A stretch of 64,000 bases of DNA from positions 558,001 to 622,000 of the forward strand of contig NZ_RQWN01000002.1 of the NCBI RefSeq assembly GCF_003977755.1, written 5' to 3'. The first letter of the stretch is position 1. Each line of letters opens with the position of its first letter. The stretch is from Haloterrigena salifodinae (GTDB lineage Archaea > Halobacteriota > Halobacteria > Halobacteriales > Natrialbaceae). The notes under the pieces were generated by a model. That model was not told where the DNA came from. It worked only from the letters and a program-made list of their open reading frames with translations, and made no database searches. Shown here one piece after another: positions 8,489 to 17,304 of the stretch. The position numbers and the translations under genes are program-made.

Positions 8489-9643
8489 TCAGTTCGAGTC
8501 GGCCAGTCCCAACCGTTCGTCGCCCATCCGTCGCCCGCGGGCGACGAGCCGATCCCCGTACTCGGTGCGAGAGTCGTTCCACGTCGACAGCGCCGCGGAA
8601 CGTGCGTCGTGTCGATCGAGGGCTCGCTCGAGCGCGATGGCGTCGCCGGCGGCCTTCGCCGTGCCCGCGGCGGTGTGGGGCCGAGCGACGAACGCGGCGT
8701 CGCCGAGCAGGCAGACGCGGTCGACGACCATTTCGGGGACCGTCAGGTCGTAAATCGCCTGCACGAACGGGGTCGGGGTCTCGGCGACGATTCTCGAGAA
8801 GACGGGCGGCAGCACATCGCTCGCACGCTCGAGTTGCTGAGTTCGGACCGGCTCGCGGAGCGCGCCGGGCGGGACGGTGATCTCTCGCTCGGCGTCCGTC
8901 GCGTCGGTGAAGACGGCGGACCGATCACGGTTCTCGAGCGTGTCGTACCAGACCCAGTTGAGCCGTCGCTCGCCCGGCGCAGTCCCGCCGTCGTCGCCGG
9001 GAATGAAGTACGCCAGAACGAGTAGCTCCTGTCCCTGGTAGAAGACGAAGGCATCGTCGAAACGGTCGGCGACCGCCGGTGCCAGGTCGGACTCGTCGAC
9101 GACGCCGCGCCAGGCGACGTAGTCGGCGAACTCGGGACCCGCTTCGGGGAAGAGTTGGCGGCGCGTCGACGACTGGCCACCCTCGGCCGCGACCACCAGG
9201 TCGGCCTCGCGTTCGTCGCCGGCCGCGAATTCGGCGGTCGCCGTCGCGGGATCGACGCCGACTACCTCGCGTCCCATCCGATAGCGGTCGTCCGGAAACG
9301 CCTCGCGCAGTCGTCGGTAGACGGCGTCCCACGACGTGAACACCATCGAGTTGGGACGCGACGTTTCGACGTCGCCGTCCCGCGCGAGAAAGCGGCGCTC
9401 GCTCGAGGTCGTCGCGATCGCGCCGGGGTCGACGACGTCGCGACGCTCGAGGAACCGGCGCACGTTCTCCTGGACGACGATTCCGGCCCCGCGACCGCGG
9501 AGGTCGCCCGTCGACTGCTCGTAGATCGTCGGCTCGTGGCCCGCGTCCTCGAGGGCGAGCCCGGCGAAGAGCCCGCCCATCGAGCCGCCGGAGACGGTTA
9601 CCGACAGCGAGTCCGTCGATCGCCGGCTGCGTCGCCGAGACAC
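8489..9643 (-). CDS. FAD-dependent monooxygenase
   Basis: About 384 residues, PHBH/UbiH-like fold. It has an N-terminal FAD Rossmann motif (VSGGSMGGLFAGLALEDAGH), the second FAD-contacting region (DLVVAAEGGQSSTRR) and the C-terminal GD motif (VCLLGDAAFVARPHTAAG). Such enzymes hydroxylate aromatic or other substrates with NAD(P)H and O2; the substrate here is unknown. The start is uncertain. The ATG at 9712 would add a low-complexity leader, while the in-frame GTG at 9643 gives a normal short N-terminus before the first beta strand and is preferred. It is convergent with fdhF, with only about 56 bases between the stops. Confidence 0.82.
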   Translation of the reverse strand: MSRRRSRRSTDSLSVTVSGGSMGGLFAGLALEDAGHEPTIYEQSTGDLRGRGAGIVVQENVRRFLERRDVVDPGAIATTSSERRFLARDGDVETSRPNSMVFTSWDAVYRRLREAFPDDRYRMGREVVGVDPATATAEFAAGDEREADLVVAAEGGQSSTRRQLFPEAGPEFADYVAWRGVVDESDLAPAVADRFDDAFVFYQGQELLVLAYFIPGDDGGTAPGERRLNWVWYDTLENRDRSAVFTDATDAEREITVPPGALREPVRTQQLERASDVLPPVFSRIVAETPTPFVQAIYDLTVPEMVVDRVCLLGDAAFVARPHTAAGTAKAAGDAIALERALDRHDARSAALSTWNDSRTEYGDRLVARGRRMGDERLGLADSN

Positions 9644-9812
9644 GCCGGTGTCTCGCGGACCGACGGCTGAAAGGGCTTTGGCTGCGATGGACGGGGCGGG
9701 GACGGCCGGCACTCTCGACGTGTGCTCGACACCTGAGCCGTCGACTCCGAAAAATCAGTCGCTGCGGACGATCCGCTGTCTTCGCGATCCATTCACGGCG
9801 CCGCCGACCGTC

Positions 9813-10010
9813 TCAGTCCGATGGCGGAGCCGCCGTCGGCGCGGCGTCTTCCGACGGAGCGATCCGGCGGAAGTCGCCGTCACCGCAGGTGCACTCCTCC
9901 GAGACACCGATCGGTCTGATCGTGCCGTCCGGCTGTTGTTCGGAGACGAACACCGATTCACAGGAGCGACACACTGCGACGATCCTCGTCCCGGATTCTG
10001 ACCTGCTCAT
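9813..10010 (-). CDS. Small haloarchaeal zinc-ribbon protein
   Basis: A 65-residue protein with two knuckles: CRSC near residue 14 and ECTCG near residue 40, then a disordered Ala/Pro/Asp tail. The spacing suggests one structural zinc site. Haloarchaea encode many such single zinc-ribbon proteins; some affect swarming, biofilm or metabolism, but none can be assigned here. The second of two adjacent ATGs (10010) is used, because the first only adds one Met. Confidence 0.6.
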   Translation of the reverse strand: MSRSESGTRIVAVCRSCESVFVSEQQPDGTIRPIGVSEECTCGDGDFRRIAPSEDAAPTAAPPSD

Positions 10011-10017
10011 CAAGTAC

Positions 10018-10314
10018 GAAAACGAGCCGATGGGGCATCACCATTGCTCCAAGTTATTTTGGCTCGTTTCGACATCGAAGACGCGAGACGATTGAAACCA
10101 GGGTCTGGACGACCTCTCGAGGGAGGATTTGAAAATCAGCTGCGTGGGAGGACGGCGGACCGACCTCGGCCGGCTGCTCGAGGGCTGTCATCCCTGTCGC
10201 TGCTGATTAGAAGTGTCACTACCGGAGTCTCGAACGAGCGCCAGCGTCGGGCCACGCGGCGCCGTCGTTCCCGCGGCGGTTCCGTGGGACGAACGAGTCG
10301 AACGGGAGAACGAC
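10018..10314. other. Intergenic stretch with no gene seen
   Basis: This lies between the zinc-ribbon gene and the end of the MaoC gene, both minus strand. No convincing coding frame is present. A small inverted repeat, GAGTCG at 10295-10300 and CGACTC at 10311-10316, overlaps the MaoC stop codon and could mark its transcript end. Confidence 0.4.
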
Positions 10315-10974
10315 TCAGGAGTCGGGTTGTTCGTCGATGACCACGACCGCCTCGCCGTCGATGACCGTCGTTCCGTCGGCGTTCTCGACGGTCGTGTGCA
10401 GGCGGTAGCGGGTGTCGCCCAGTCCCTCGACGATCTCGCAGGCGGCGGTGACGGTCTCGCCGATCTCGACGGGGGCCTGAAACTCGAGGTCCTGCGAGAG
10501 GTAGATCGTCAGTCCGGGGAACCGGGCCAGGGCGGCGCTGATCGTTCCGGCGACGAGCGTGCCGTGGGCGATCCGGCCGCCGAACTGGGTGTCGGTGGCG
10601 AACTCGTCGGACAGGTGCAGGCGGTTCGTGTCTCCCGAGACCTGCGCGAACGCGGAGACGTCGGTCTCCGCGATCGGCTTCGTAAATCGGACGTAGTCGC
10701 CGACGCCGAGGTCGTCGTAGCTGTCGGTCGAACGCTCCATGATCCACGCCTCGTCACTGTACGCAACTTCGACGACCGGTGTCTCGACGGTCTCTGGCTC
10801 GCCGTCCGCCGTCGGGCCCTCGGCGCCCGACGACGTGGTCAGGCCCATCGCGGCAAGGACGGCGTTGTTCGCTTCCACGTAACTGTTGACGACGTGTTTC
10901 GAAACGCTCGACCACTGCTGGTTCGGCGTCATCGTGCTGTCGGTAGCGTCGGAGTCCGGACAGTTACTGCTCAT
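10315..10974 (-). CDS. MaoC-family (R)-specific enoyl-CoA hydratase-like protein
   Basis: A 219-residue protein. Residues 1-75 are an acidic tail followed by a helical segment (QQWSSVSKHVVNSYVEANNAVLAAMGL), and the rest is a single hot-dog domain with the hydratase motif SGDTNRLHLSDEFATDTQFG then GRIAHG, where the Asp and His are the catalytic pair. The family hydrates trans-enoyl-CoA to (R)-3-hydroxyacyl-CoA; in haloarchaea such proteins often feed polyhydroxyalkanoate synthesis. No pha genes are nearby, so that link is not shown here. The start at 10974 is taken from the acidic N-terminus normal for this lineage; an upstream Arg-rich extension is rejected. Confidence 0.85.
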   Translation of the reverse strand: MSSNCPDSDATDSTMTPNQQWSSVSKHVVNSYVEANNAVLAAMGLTTSSGAEGPTADGEPETVETPVVEVAYSDEAWIMERSTDSYDDLGVGDYVRFTKPIAETDVSAFAQVSGDTNRLHLSDEFATDTQFGGRIAHGTLVAGTISAALARFPGLTIYLSQDLEFQAPVEIGETVTAACEIVEGLGDTRYRLHTTVENADGTTVIDGEAVVVIDEQPDS

Positions 10975-11256
10975 AGGTTCTCGAGTGTGTGTGGGTCCAG
11001 TCGGCGTCTCGGCTCGGCCCGGGCCGTTTTTCGGACGGCTAACTCTTTGTAGCATCGCCAAAACACGTTGGTAGTGTCGGGCGCACTGTAATCGGGTGCT
11101 GACAGTCGCGGGCCGAGTCGGGTCCGCGGCCGACCGCCGACCTCGCAGCCGGGTACGGGTCCGTGGGTGGTCGACTCGGATTCGCACATCAGAGATGGAT
11201 CTTCGTCCCCGTGCGGATAGAAAAACTTAGGACTGTGCTGTAAAGTGACTGATCAC

Positions 11257-12045
11257 ATGAAATCCCGTCGAGCCGCGGTCGTTCTCGCTGTGCTCGTGGT
11301 CGTCCTCACGAGCGGCTGCGTCGCCGTCGCACCGCCCACGAACGAACCCGAGCCGGAGTCTCTCTTCGAGTCGACGTTCGTCCACAGCGACGACCTCGAG
11401 GACGTCTCCGGCAAGGTCACGGTAACGGTCAACGGCAGCAACGGCACGAGCACCGAGACGCTTCGCGTCGCCGAACGACCCTACGTCGACTACCGAGACG
11501 AGGTACTCGAGTCGACGACCCCCGGCCGAGTGGGCGACCAGTACGTCTCGAACGCGTCGGCGACGTGGTGGTACTATCCCCAGTCGGAGATGGCACAGCG
11601 GTTCGAACCGAACGAGTCCTTCGACAACGACGCGGTGCGGGCCGACCGCGCCGAGCAGGCCGCCGACTACAGCCAGTGGTACGACCTCGAGTACGAGGGA
11701 ACGGAGGAGATCGCCGATCGCGAGGCCCACGTGCTCGACGTCGAGGCGAAGGAGGAAGCCGTCGAGCGCGGCATCTCGGTGCTCGTCGGCGATACAGAGT
11801 ACGTCTACGCGGTCGAGACGGTCGAGGCACCCGACGATCTCACCATCGTCGAACAGCAGCTCTGGATCGACTCTGAGTACGACTATCCGCTGAAGGAACG
11901 GCTGGTCTACGAGGGGCCGAACGGCGAGCGCCACGAGCTGGTCCACGAGTTCGAGACGGTCTCGTTCAACGAGGGGCTCGACGACGAGACGTTCGCGTTC
12001 GAGCCGCCCGAAGACGCCGTCGTCCAAGAACTCCCGTCAGAGTAG
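11257..12045 (+). CDS. LolA-like exported lipoprotein
   Basis: A 262-residue protein with an N-terminal signal (MKSRRAAVVLAVLVVVLTSG), lipobox Cys at VLTSGC, and a beta-rich domain resembling the outer-membrane lipoprotein sorting protein (LolA/LolB/DUF4367) fold that is common in haloarchaea. It should sit on the outside of the cell membrane via a lipid anchor. An A-rich box at 11221-11229 lies about 30 bases before the ATG and fits a leaderless promoter. Haloarchaea have no outer membrane, so the role is probably lipid or hydrophobic ligand binding; the ligand is unknown. Confidence 0.75.
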   Translation: MKSRRAAVVLAVLVVVLTSGCVAVAPPTNEPEPESLFESTFVHSDDLEDVSGKVTVTVNGSNGTSTETLRVAERPYVDYRDEVLESTTPGRVGDQYVSNASATWWYYPQSEMAQRFEPNESFDNDAVRADRAEQAADYSQWYDLEYEGTEEIADREAHVLDVEAKEEAVERGISVLVGDTEYVYAVETVEAPDDLTIVEQQLWIDSEYDYPLKERLVYEGPNGERHELVHEFETVSFNEGLDDETFAFEPPEDAVVQELPSE

Positions 12046-12081
12046 CGTCCGTCGAAGCCGGTTCCCGACCGCCGATCGGGG

Positions 12082-13014
12082 TTATTCGGCCGGCTGGCCG
12101 ATGTGTCGCCCTTCCTTGGGTTGGAATCCGCCCTCGAGCGTGCGAACCGGATAGGGGATGTCGATCCCCTCCTCGTCGAAGCGCCGTTTGACCGCGGTGA
12201 CGTACTCGCCGCGCGTTCGGACGAAGTCGGCTCGAGACGGGTTCGCGATCCAGAACCGCGACTGGAGGCCGACGTCGGAGTCCCCGAGTTCCGTCAGTCG
12301 GACGGAGGGTGCGGGGTCGTCCATGATGTCGGGGTGGCGCTCGGCTTCGTCGACGATGATCTCGGTCGCCCGTTCGATGTCGTCGTCGTAGCCGATCCCG
12401 AAGACGAACTTCAGTCGGAGTTTGTCGGCGTCGACCGGGTTCTTGAGTACGTTGTCGGTGAGCGCCGAGTTCGGCACCGTGAGCAACTCGTTGTCGAACG
12501 TCCGGACGCGAGTCACGCGGAGGCTGATGTCCTCGACGACGCCGGCGTAGTCGCCGTTGTCCCACTCGATCCAGTCGCCGATCCGGAACGGCTTGTCGGT
12601 GTAGATGAACACGCCCGCGACGAAGTTCGAGATCACGTTCTGCATGGCGAGACCGATCGCCAGCGCCCCGGCCGCCGCGATGCCGGCCATCGACACGAGG
12701 AAGTTTCCGAAGCCGGCGAAACCGAAGGCGACGGCGATTCCGAAAAAGAGCACGCCGAACCGCGATAACATCAACAGCGGGTTCTTGGCGTGTTTGTCGA
12801 GGCCCCGTCTGTCGAGCGCCCGTCGGATCAGCGGCAAGACGACCGTCCGACCGACGAACCAGATGGCGACGACGGCGACCGCGAACCGGAGCACGCTCGC
12901 AGCGCTCGCGGCTAGCGCGCCGTCGGCGATTCCCGCCTCCTCGAGCGTGCGACCGATCGGACCTAACCCGTTCGCCTGTGCGAGAACGCGGGCGGGATCG
13001 GCCGCGGGGCTCAT
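12082..13014 (-). CDS. mscS: MscS-family mechanosensitive ion channel
   Basis: A 310-residue protein with three membrane helices. TM3 is the pore helix, rich in Gly/Ala (SMAGIAAAGALAIGLAMQNV), followed by the MscS beta domain (DKPFRIGDWIEWDNGDYAGV, then VPNSALTDNVLKNP) and the C-terminal alpha/beta domain. The family releases solutes on hypo-osmotic shock, a clear need in brine. The ATG at 13014 overlaps the stop of the YhbY gene by ATGA, so the channel is translated with the RNA-processing genes upstream. Confidence 0.9.
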   Translation of the reverse strand: MSPAADPARVLAQANGLGPIGRTLEEAGIADGALAASAASVLRFAVAVVAIWFVGRTVVLPLIRRALDRRGLDKHAKNPLLMLSRFGVLFFGIAVAFGFAGFGNFLVSMAGIAAAGALAIGLAMQNVISNFVAGVFIYTDKPFRIGDWIEWDNGDYAGVVEDISLRVTRVRTFDNELLTVPNSALTDNVLKNPVDADKLRLKFVFGIGYDDDIERATEIIVDEAERHPDIMDDPAPSVRLTELGDSDVGLQSRFWIANPSRADFVRTRGEYVTAVKRRFDEEGIDIPYPVRTLEGGFQPKEGRHIGQPAE

Positions 13015-13259
13015 CGATAGAAGACGGCAGTGTGTCCGCGCGTCTCGATCAGTTCGGCGTTGACGCGGTCGGCGAGATCGGCCGCCTTCTCCTCGGTCGA
13101 ACTGCCGGCCCGCGCCGCGCGGAGGAGTTTGACCTTCACGAGATCGCGGTCGTCGAGCTGGTCGTCGAGTTCGTCGACGACCGCGTCGATACCGCTCTTG
13201 CCGACCCAGACGGTGACGTCGAGGTCGTGTGCCTGCTGTTTGAGGGCTTGCGTATCCAT
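13011..13259 (-). CDS. YhbY/CRM-domain RNA-binding protein
   Basis: An 82-residue single CRS1-YhbY (CRM) domain: ALKQQAHDLDVTVWVGKSGI, with the conserved VGKSG loop that is the GxxG RNA contact, and the C-terminal ELIETRGHTAVFYR strand. The family associates with pre-50S ribosomes or structured RNAs. It lies in one operon between RNase P subunit 4 and mscS. The ATG at 13259 is preferred to the GTG two codons upstream. Confidence 0.9.
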   Translation of the reverse strand: MDTQALKQQAHDLDVTVWVGKSGIDAVVDELDDQLDDRDLVKVKLLRAARAGSSTEEKAADLADRVNAELIETRGHTAVFYR

Positions 13260-13366
13260 AGCCACCTCTACCCGTCCGAGCCGTTTGAATCTTCTCGAAT
13301 CGGAACGGTAGGGAAACGGGCACTCTCGAGGCCCTGACTGGGCCCCGTGCGTCGGCGTTTCGAACC

Positions 13367-13648
13367 CTACTGATCTTCGTACGGATACCGCGTGTGGGCC
13401 CCGCAGTCGCAGGTGATCACGACGTGGCCGTCCTGCAGTCGAACGCGGGCGTTTCGGCCGGGCCGAAGGTACGCGTCGCAGCGGTCGCAGGTGAAGCGTC
13501 GAAACGTCCGCGGCAGCGTGAGCCGGTTTCGTTCCGCCACGCGGCGCGCGAGGCGAACGTAGTAGCGGGCCCGATCGTGCTCGTCGTCGGCAGCCGCCGC
13601 TCGAGCCAGGTCGTGGAGGCGCTCGATCCGTTCGGCGGCGACGTCCAT
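13367..13648 (-). CDS. rnp4: Ribonuclease P protein component 4
   Basis: A 93-residue Rpr2/Rpp21 homologue: an N-terminal helical hairpin (AAERIERLHDLARAAAADD, ARYYVRLARRVAERNRL) and a zinc ribbon with C54, C57, C80 and C82. It is part of the archaeal RNase P holoenzyme that trims tRNA 5' ends. A good Shine-Dalgarno (GGGAGG) lies four bases before the ATG at 13648, which decides the start against longer frames. It is first in the rnp4-yhbY-mscS operon. Confidence 0.92.
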   Translation of the reverse strand: MDVAAERIERLHDLARAAAADDEHDRARYYVRLARRVAERNRLTLPRTFRRFTCDRCDAYLRPGRNARVRLQDGHVVITCDCGAHTRYPYEDQ

Positions 13649-13870
13649 ACCCTCCCTTTCGGCGGTTCGCCTATTGATGTTGTGTTCTCGCAGTCGATGA
13701 TCGAGTCCGATCGCCGACGAACGCGGTCGCGGCGTCGTCGAGATCCGGCCCGTCCGTCCGTTCTGTCCTGCGTCATCAATTGCCATACATTGCATCCTCC
13801 AGCCGGAAATACGGCCGATTGGAAAAGTTTTTGACCGTGCCCCATAGCCGATTGTAGTACGCAATATTGT

Positions 13871-13876
13871 TATATA
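13871..13876 (+). promoter_or_regulatory. TATA box and Shine-Dalgarno of the solute-binding protein gene
   Basis: TATATA lies 34 bases before the ATG at 13905, in an AT-rich patch between divergent genes. GAGGTG at 13889-13894 lies about ten bases before the ATG and matches the 16S tail. Confidence 0.5.
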
Positions 13877-13904
13877 TCAACAGCAAAGAGGTGTAATAGA
13901 CTGA

Positions 13905-15728
13905 ATGAATTGTAACCCAACCGATCCTGTTGATGGCGTCGATCGACGCTCCGTTCTAGCTGCGGGCGCAGCCGGGCTCTCGCTCTCTCTGAGCGGCTGC
14001 ATCGATACGGTCAGACGCGTCGTCGATCAGGACGGTACCGACCAATTGTCGCTCTCCATCGTGACAGTCCCCGCGGACGCCGACCGAGAAAGTATCCGGA
14101 TCGCCTATCACCTCGAGTCCCACCTCGAGTCGCTCGGCGTGGACGTGACCCTCAAGGCGCGCTCTCCTACCGACTTCCTCAAAACGGTCCTGATCGACCA
14201 CGACTTCGATATCTACGTCGGTCAGCATCCCGCCGATTACGATCCGGACTTCCTCTATGAAGCCCTTCACTCCACGTACGCAAACGAGGCCGGCTGGCAG
14301 AACCCCTTCGGGTTCGACAGCATGGCCTTCGACACCCTGCTGGAGGATCAACGCCGGGCCGATGGTGAGAAGCGCAAGCAACGCTTAGCAAATGTACTCC
14401 GCGGTGTTGCAGACGAGAAACCGTTCGATCCGATCTGTCGTCCCGACGAGATCCGGGTCGCCAACACCACCCGCTTCGACGGCTGGGGTCAGGGTCACCT
14501 CGCGACGCGACGCGGCTATCTCGGCCTCGAGCCAGATGCCGGCGTCGAGCGATTGAACGCGCTCGTGACCGACGCCAGACCGTCGGTCAACGTCAACCCG
14601 ATCTCGGCGACGGTCCGGGAACGGGGGACGGTCGTCGACCTGCTGTACGACTCGCTCGGCACCGTCGTCGACGGCGAGGTCCTGCCGTGGCTCGCCGACT
14701 CCTGGGAGTGGGTCACGGGTTCCGAAGCGAACGAGGCTGACGCCGAGGAGACGACCGAGCCGACCCGACCGACGACGACCGCGCGGGTTTCGCTCCGCGA
14801 GGACTGTCGGTTCCACGACGGCAAACCGGTTACCGCGGCGGACGTCGAGTTCACCTACCAGTTCTTCCAGGATACCGTACTCGGCCGCGCGTCGCCGTCG
14901 CCGCCGCCCCGCTATCGCGGTCACGCGAGCGCGATCGACGATATCGAAATCGAGGACGAGTACACGCTGCGGATCACTGCGGCCGCCGGCACGGACGTCT
15001 GTGAACGCGCGTTTACCGCCCCGATCCTCCCGAAACACGTCTGGCAATCGGAACTCGAGGACCGGCTCAGCAACTCTCAGGAGTTTTCGGCGCCGCAAGG
15101 ATCCTGGAGTCTGGTCACCAGCGACTCGATCGATCCGACCGGGAGCGGTCCCTACCAGTTCAAGAACAATTCCGAACGGGACCACCTCACGCTCGAGCGG
15201 TTCAACGATCACTTCACGCTGCGCGAGGACGTCGAGAGCGACCACCTTCTCGCGCCGCTCGTCGACGAGCTCCGATTTACCGTCGATCCCGGCAGCCCGT
15301 CTTCCATCTCGCGGGTCGCCAGCGGCAACGCCGACGTCACGTCGTCGATGCTCGAAGCGTACTCGCTCAGCGACATTCCCGAGAACGACCCCGACGTCGA
15401 ACGGCTCGAGTCGTCCTCGTGGACGTTCTACCACATCGGGTTCAACGCGCGGGCGCCGCCGTGTAGCAACCTCCACTTCCGACGCGCGATCTGTCGGCTG
15501 ATCGACAAGGAGTGGATCGCGAGCGAAGTCTTCGGCGGTCACGCGGAGCCGCTCGCGGCGCCGGTGACCGAGGAGTGGACGCCCGATGATCTCGCGTGGG
15601 ACGGCGCGGACCCCGAGACGCCGTTCGCCGGTACCGACGGGACGCTCAACGTCAACGCGGCGCACGACGCGTTTCAGGCGGCCGGCTACTACACCGACGA
15701 CGAGAATCGACTGCAGGGGCGATACTGA
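13905..15728 (+). CDS. Circularly permuted family 5 solute-binding lipoprotein
   Basis: A 607-residue Tat-exported lipoprotein (DRRSVLAAGAAGLSLSLSGC) of the peptide/nickel-binding SBP family 5. The order of the fold is rotated. Residues about 47-205 match what is normally the C-terminal lobe (SLSIVTVPADADRESIRIAY, LESLGVDVTLKA, HDFDIYVGQHPADYDPDFLY, FDTLLEDQRRADGEKRKQRL). Residues about 227-600 then carry the usual N-terminal beginning (NPISATVRERGTVVDLLYDS, PWLADSWEW, FHDGKPVTAADVEFTYQFF) and run through to DAFQAAGYYTDDENRL, which in relatives directly precedes the segment found at the N-terminus here. No ABC permease is adjacent. The stop overlaps the ATG of the PAP2 gene, so the two are coupled. 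Ligand unknown. Confidence 0.85.
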   Translation: MNCNPTDPVDGVDRRSVLAAGAAGLSLSLSGCIDTVRRVVDQDGTDQLSLSIVTVPADADRESIRIAYHLESHLESLGVDVTLKARSPTDFLKTVLIDHDFDIYVGQHPADYDPDFLYEALHSTYANEAGWQNPFGFDSMAFDTLLEDQRRADGEKRKQRLANVLRGVADEKPFDPICRPDEIRVANTTRFDGWGQGHLATRRGYLGLEPDAGVERLNALVTDARPSVNVNPISATVRERGTVVDLLYDSLGTVVDGEVLPWLADSWEWVTGSEANEADAEETTEPTRPTTTARVSLREDCRFHDGKPVTAADVEFTYQFFQDTVLGRASPSPPPRYRGHASAIDDIEIEDEYTLRITAAAGTDVCERAFTAPILPKHVWQSELEDRLSNSQEFSAPQGSWSLVTSDSIDPTGSGPYQFKNNSERDHLTLERFNDHFTLREDVESDHLLAPLVDELRFTVDPGSPSSISRVASGNADVTSSMLEAYSLSDIPENDPDVERLESSSWTFYHIGFNARAPPCSNLHFRRAICRLIDKEWIASEVFGGHAEPLAAPVTEEWTPDDLAWDGADPETPFAGTDGTLNVNAAHDAFQAAGYYTDDENRLQGRY

Positions 15729-16576
15729 TGTTAGCCGAGGTACTGACGCAAGTGGCGATCGTCATCGGGTTCGTCCTCCCGGTTGCGACCGGAGTGTTCA
15801 TCGGCCGGGAGCGACTGTCGCAGACGGTTTCGGAGCTTCGTCCGCGGCTACGGACGTCCGCACCGGCGCTCCTGCTTCTGGGCTCCGTACTGGTTCTCAA
15901 CCGGTATATGCGCCAAAATGAGCCGAACGTCGGGTTCTACATGACCGAGACGATCCGCTCGATCGAGGGCGAGTTCGTCCTGATCTTCCAGGACATCGCG
16001 ACCCCGCTGCTCACCGAATACTTCACGGCGAGCTACATCTACGGCTACACGTTCCTGTTGCTCTTCACGCCGCTAGCGTACTTTGCGCTCTCGGATACCA
16101 CGATGTTCCGCCGTCTGCTGACAGCCTACTCGTTGAACTACGCGCTCGGCGTCGTCCTGTACGTGCTGGTCATCGCGTACGGGCCGCGGAACATCCTCCC
16201 CGAGTTCGTCGCTGAGACGATGCTGTACGACAACAATCCGAAGTACCAGTACCTCACTGGGGAGGTCAACCGCAATACCAACGTCTTCCCGTCGCTTCAC
16301 ACCTCGCTCTCCGCGACGGTCGGCATCTTCGCCTACTACACGCGCGATGAGTATCCGAAGTGGTTCCCCGTCGCCGTCTTCATCGCGATCAGCGTCATCA
16401 TCTCGACGATGTATCTGGCGATCCACTGGGGGACGGACGTCTTCTTCGGGTTGGTCCTCGCGAGCGTCTGCGTCGCCCTCTCCAATATGCTCGTCGGCCG
16501 CTGGTCGCTTACCGACCTCTTCGATCGGCTGGACGACGACTCGCTCGACGCCGTCCGCGACCGGCTGGGACGCTAA
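15728..16576 (+). CDS. PAP2-superfamily membrane phosphatase
   Basis: A 282-residue protein with about six to seven membrane helices and the PAP2 motifs of the inositol phosphorylceramide synthase-like branch: NVFPSLHTSLSATVG (motif 2, catalytic His) and STMYLAIHWGTDVFFGLVLA (motif 3, His and Asp). These enzymes hydrolyse or transfer phosphate groups on lipid phosphates at the outer face of the membrane. It starts on the last base of the preceding solute-binding protein gene. That pairing suggests the two proteins act on the same extracellular or lipid-linked substrate, though this is inference. Confidence 0.85.
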   Translation: MLAEVLTQVAIVIGFVLPVATGVFIGRERLSQTVSELRPRLRTSAPALLLLGSVLVLNRYMRQNEPNVGFYMTETIRSIEGEFVLIFQDIATPLLTEYFTASYIYGYTFLLLFTPLAYFALSDTTMFRRLLTAYSLNYALGVVLYVLVIAYGPRNILPEFVAETMLYDNNPKYQYLTGEVNRNTNVFPSLHTSLSATVGIFAYYTRDEYPKWFPVAVFIAISVIISTMYLAIHWGTDVFFGLVLASVCVALSNMLVGRWSLTDLFDRLDDDSLDAVRDRLGR

Positions 16577-16802
16577 TTTTGTGGCCGACCACGGTCGCGG
16601 GCCGGCACTTGTTCCGATTCGTCGCCGACGGCTGTACTTCGAGAAACCGTCTCCAAAGCCGCTGTAGTCGCTGATATCGGACCCGTGACCGCGGGCGGAC
16701 GCGTCGCTGGCCGGTGCAGAACGGAGCGATCGGCGCCGGCGCCGATCGACGGCAGAAACGACGTCGTTCAGTTGCAGTTGCAGTCGATAGTCGGCAGTCG
16801 GC

Positions 16803-17177
16803 TCAGTTGTCCTCGAGCGCGTCGGCGATCCGCTTGAGTGCGCGGGTCTGGTCGCGCATCTCGTCGCGGAGCTGGCGGACTTCGCGGACAAGTTCCTCGT
16901 TGCCGACGCTCTCCTCCTCGCGACCGCCGGGGCCGCCGCCCATGCCGCCGGGGCCGCCCGGGCCGCCGCCCATCATTCCGCCCATCATCTGCGCGAAGGG
17001 GTTGCCGCCGCCGCCCATGCCGCCGGGGCCACCGCCGCCGCCGAACGGGCTCTCGGGCGGCTCGCCCTCACCTTCGCCCTCTTCGGCGCGTTTCTCGCGG
17101 ATTTCCTCGACTCGCTCCCGGAAGGATTTCTCCTCGCCCTCGTCGCCGTTGGCGTCGGATTCGTTTTCGTCGGACAT
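16803..17177 (-). CDS. Gly/Met-rich conserved haloarchaeal protein with C-terminal coiled coil
   Basis: 124 residues: an acidic N-terminus, a charged helix (SFRERVEEIREKRAEEGEGE), a low-complexity middle (about residues 47-88) made almost only of Gly, Met and Pro, and a C-terminal helix with heptad spacing (ELVREVRQLRDEMRDQTRAL). No catalytic motif is visible. The ATG at 17177 gives the acidic start normal for such proteins. It is divergent from the zinc-ribbon gene at 17305. Function unknown; the layout suggests an oligomeric or scaffold-like protein. Confidence 0.65.
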   Translation of the reverse strand: MSDENESDANGDEGEEKSFRERVEEIREKRAEEGEGEGEPPESPFGGGGGPGGMGGGGNPFAQMMGGMMGGGPGGPGGMGGGPGGREEESVGNEELVREVRQLRDEMRDQTRALKRIADALEDN

Positions 17178-17304
17178 ACCCTCGGATTCAGGATCGCCGC
17201 GGAAAAGGATTGCCATGTTTTCGACTTCGAGCGCCGCCGGCCGATCGATCGCGTTCGGCCAGTGCGTGCACAAGAGGGAACTGGCGTAGCGTGGTACGGC
17301 ATCT

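Noticed and set aside
14385-15665. 426-codon frame opposite the solute-binding protein
   Set aside because: Composition typical of antisense of haloarchaeal genes; the plus frame has a signal peptide and family motifs.
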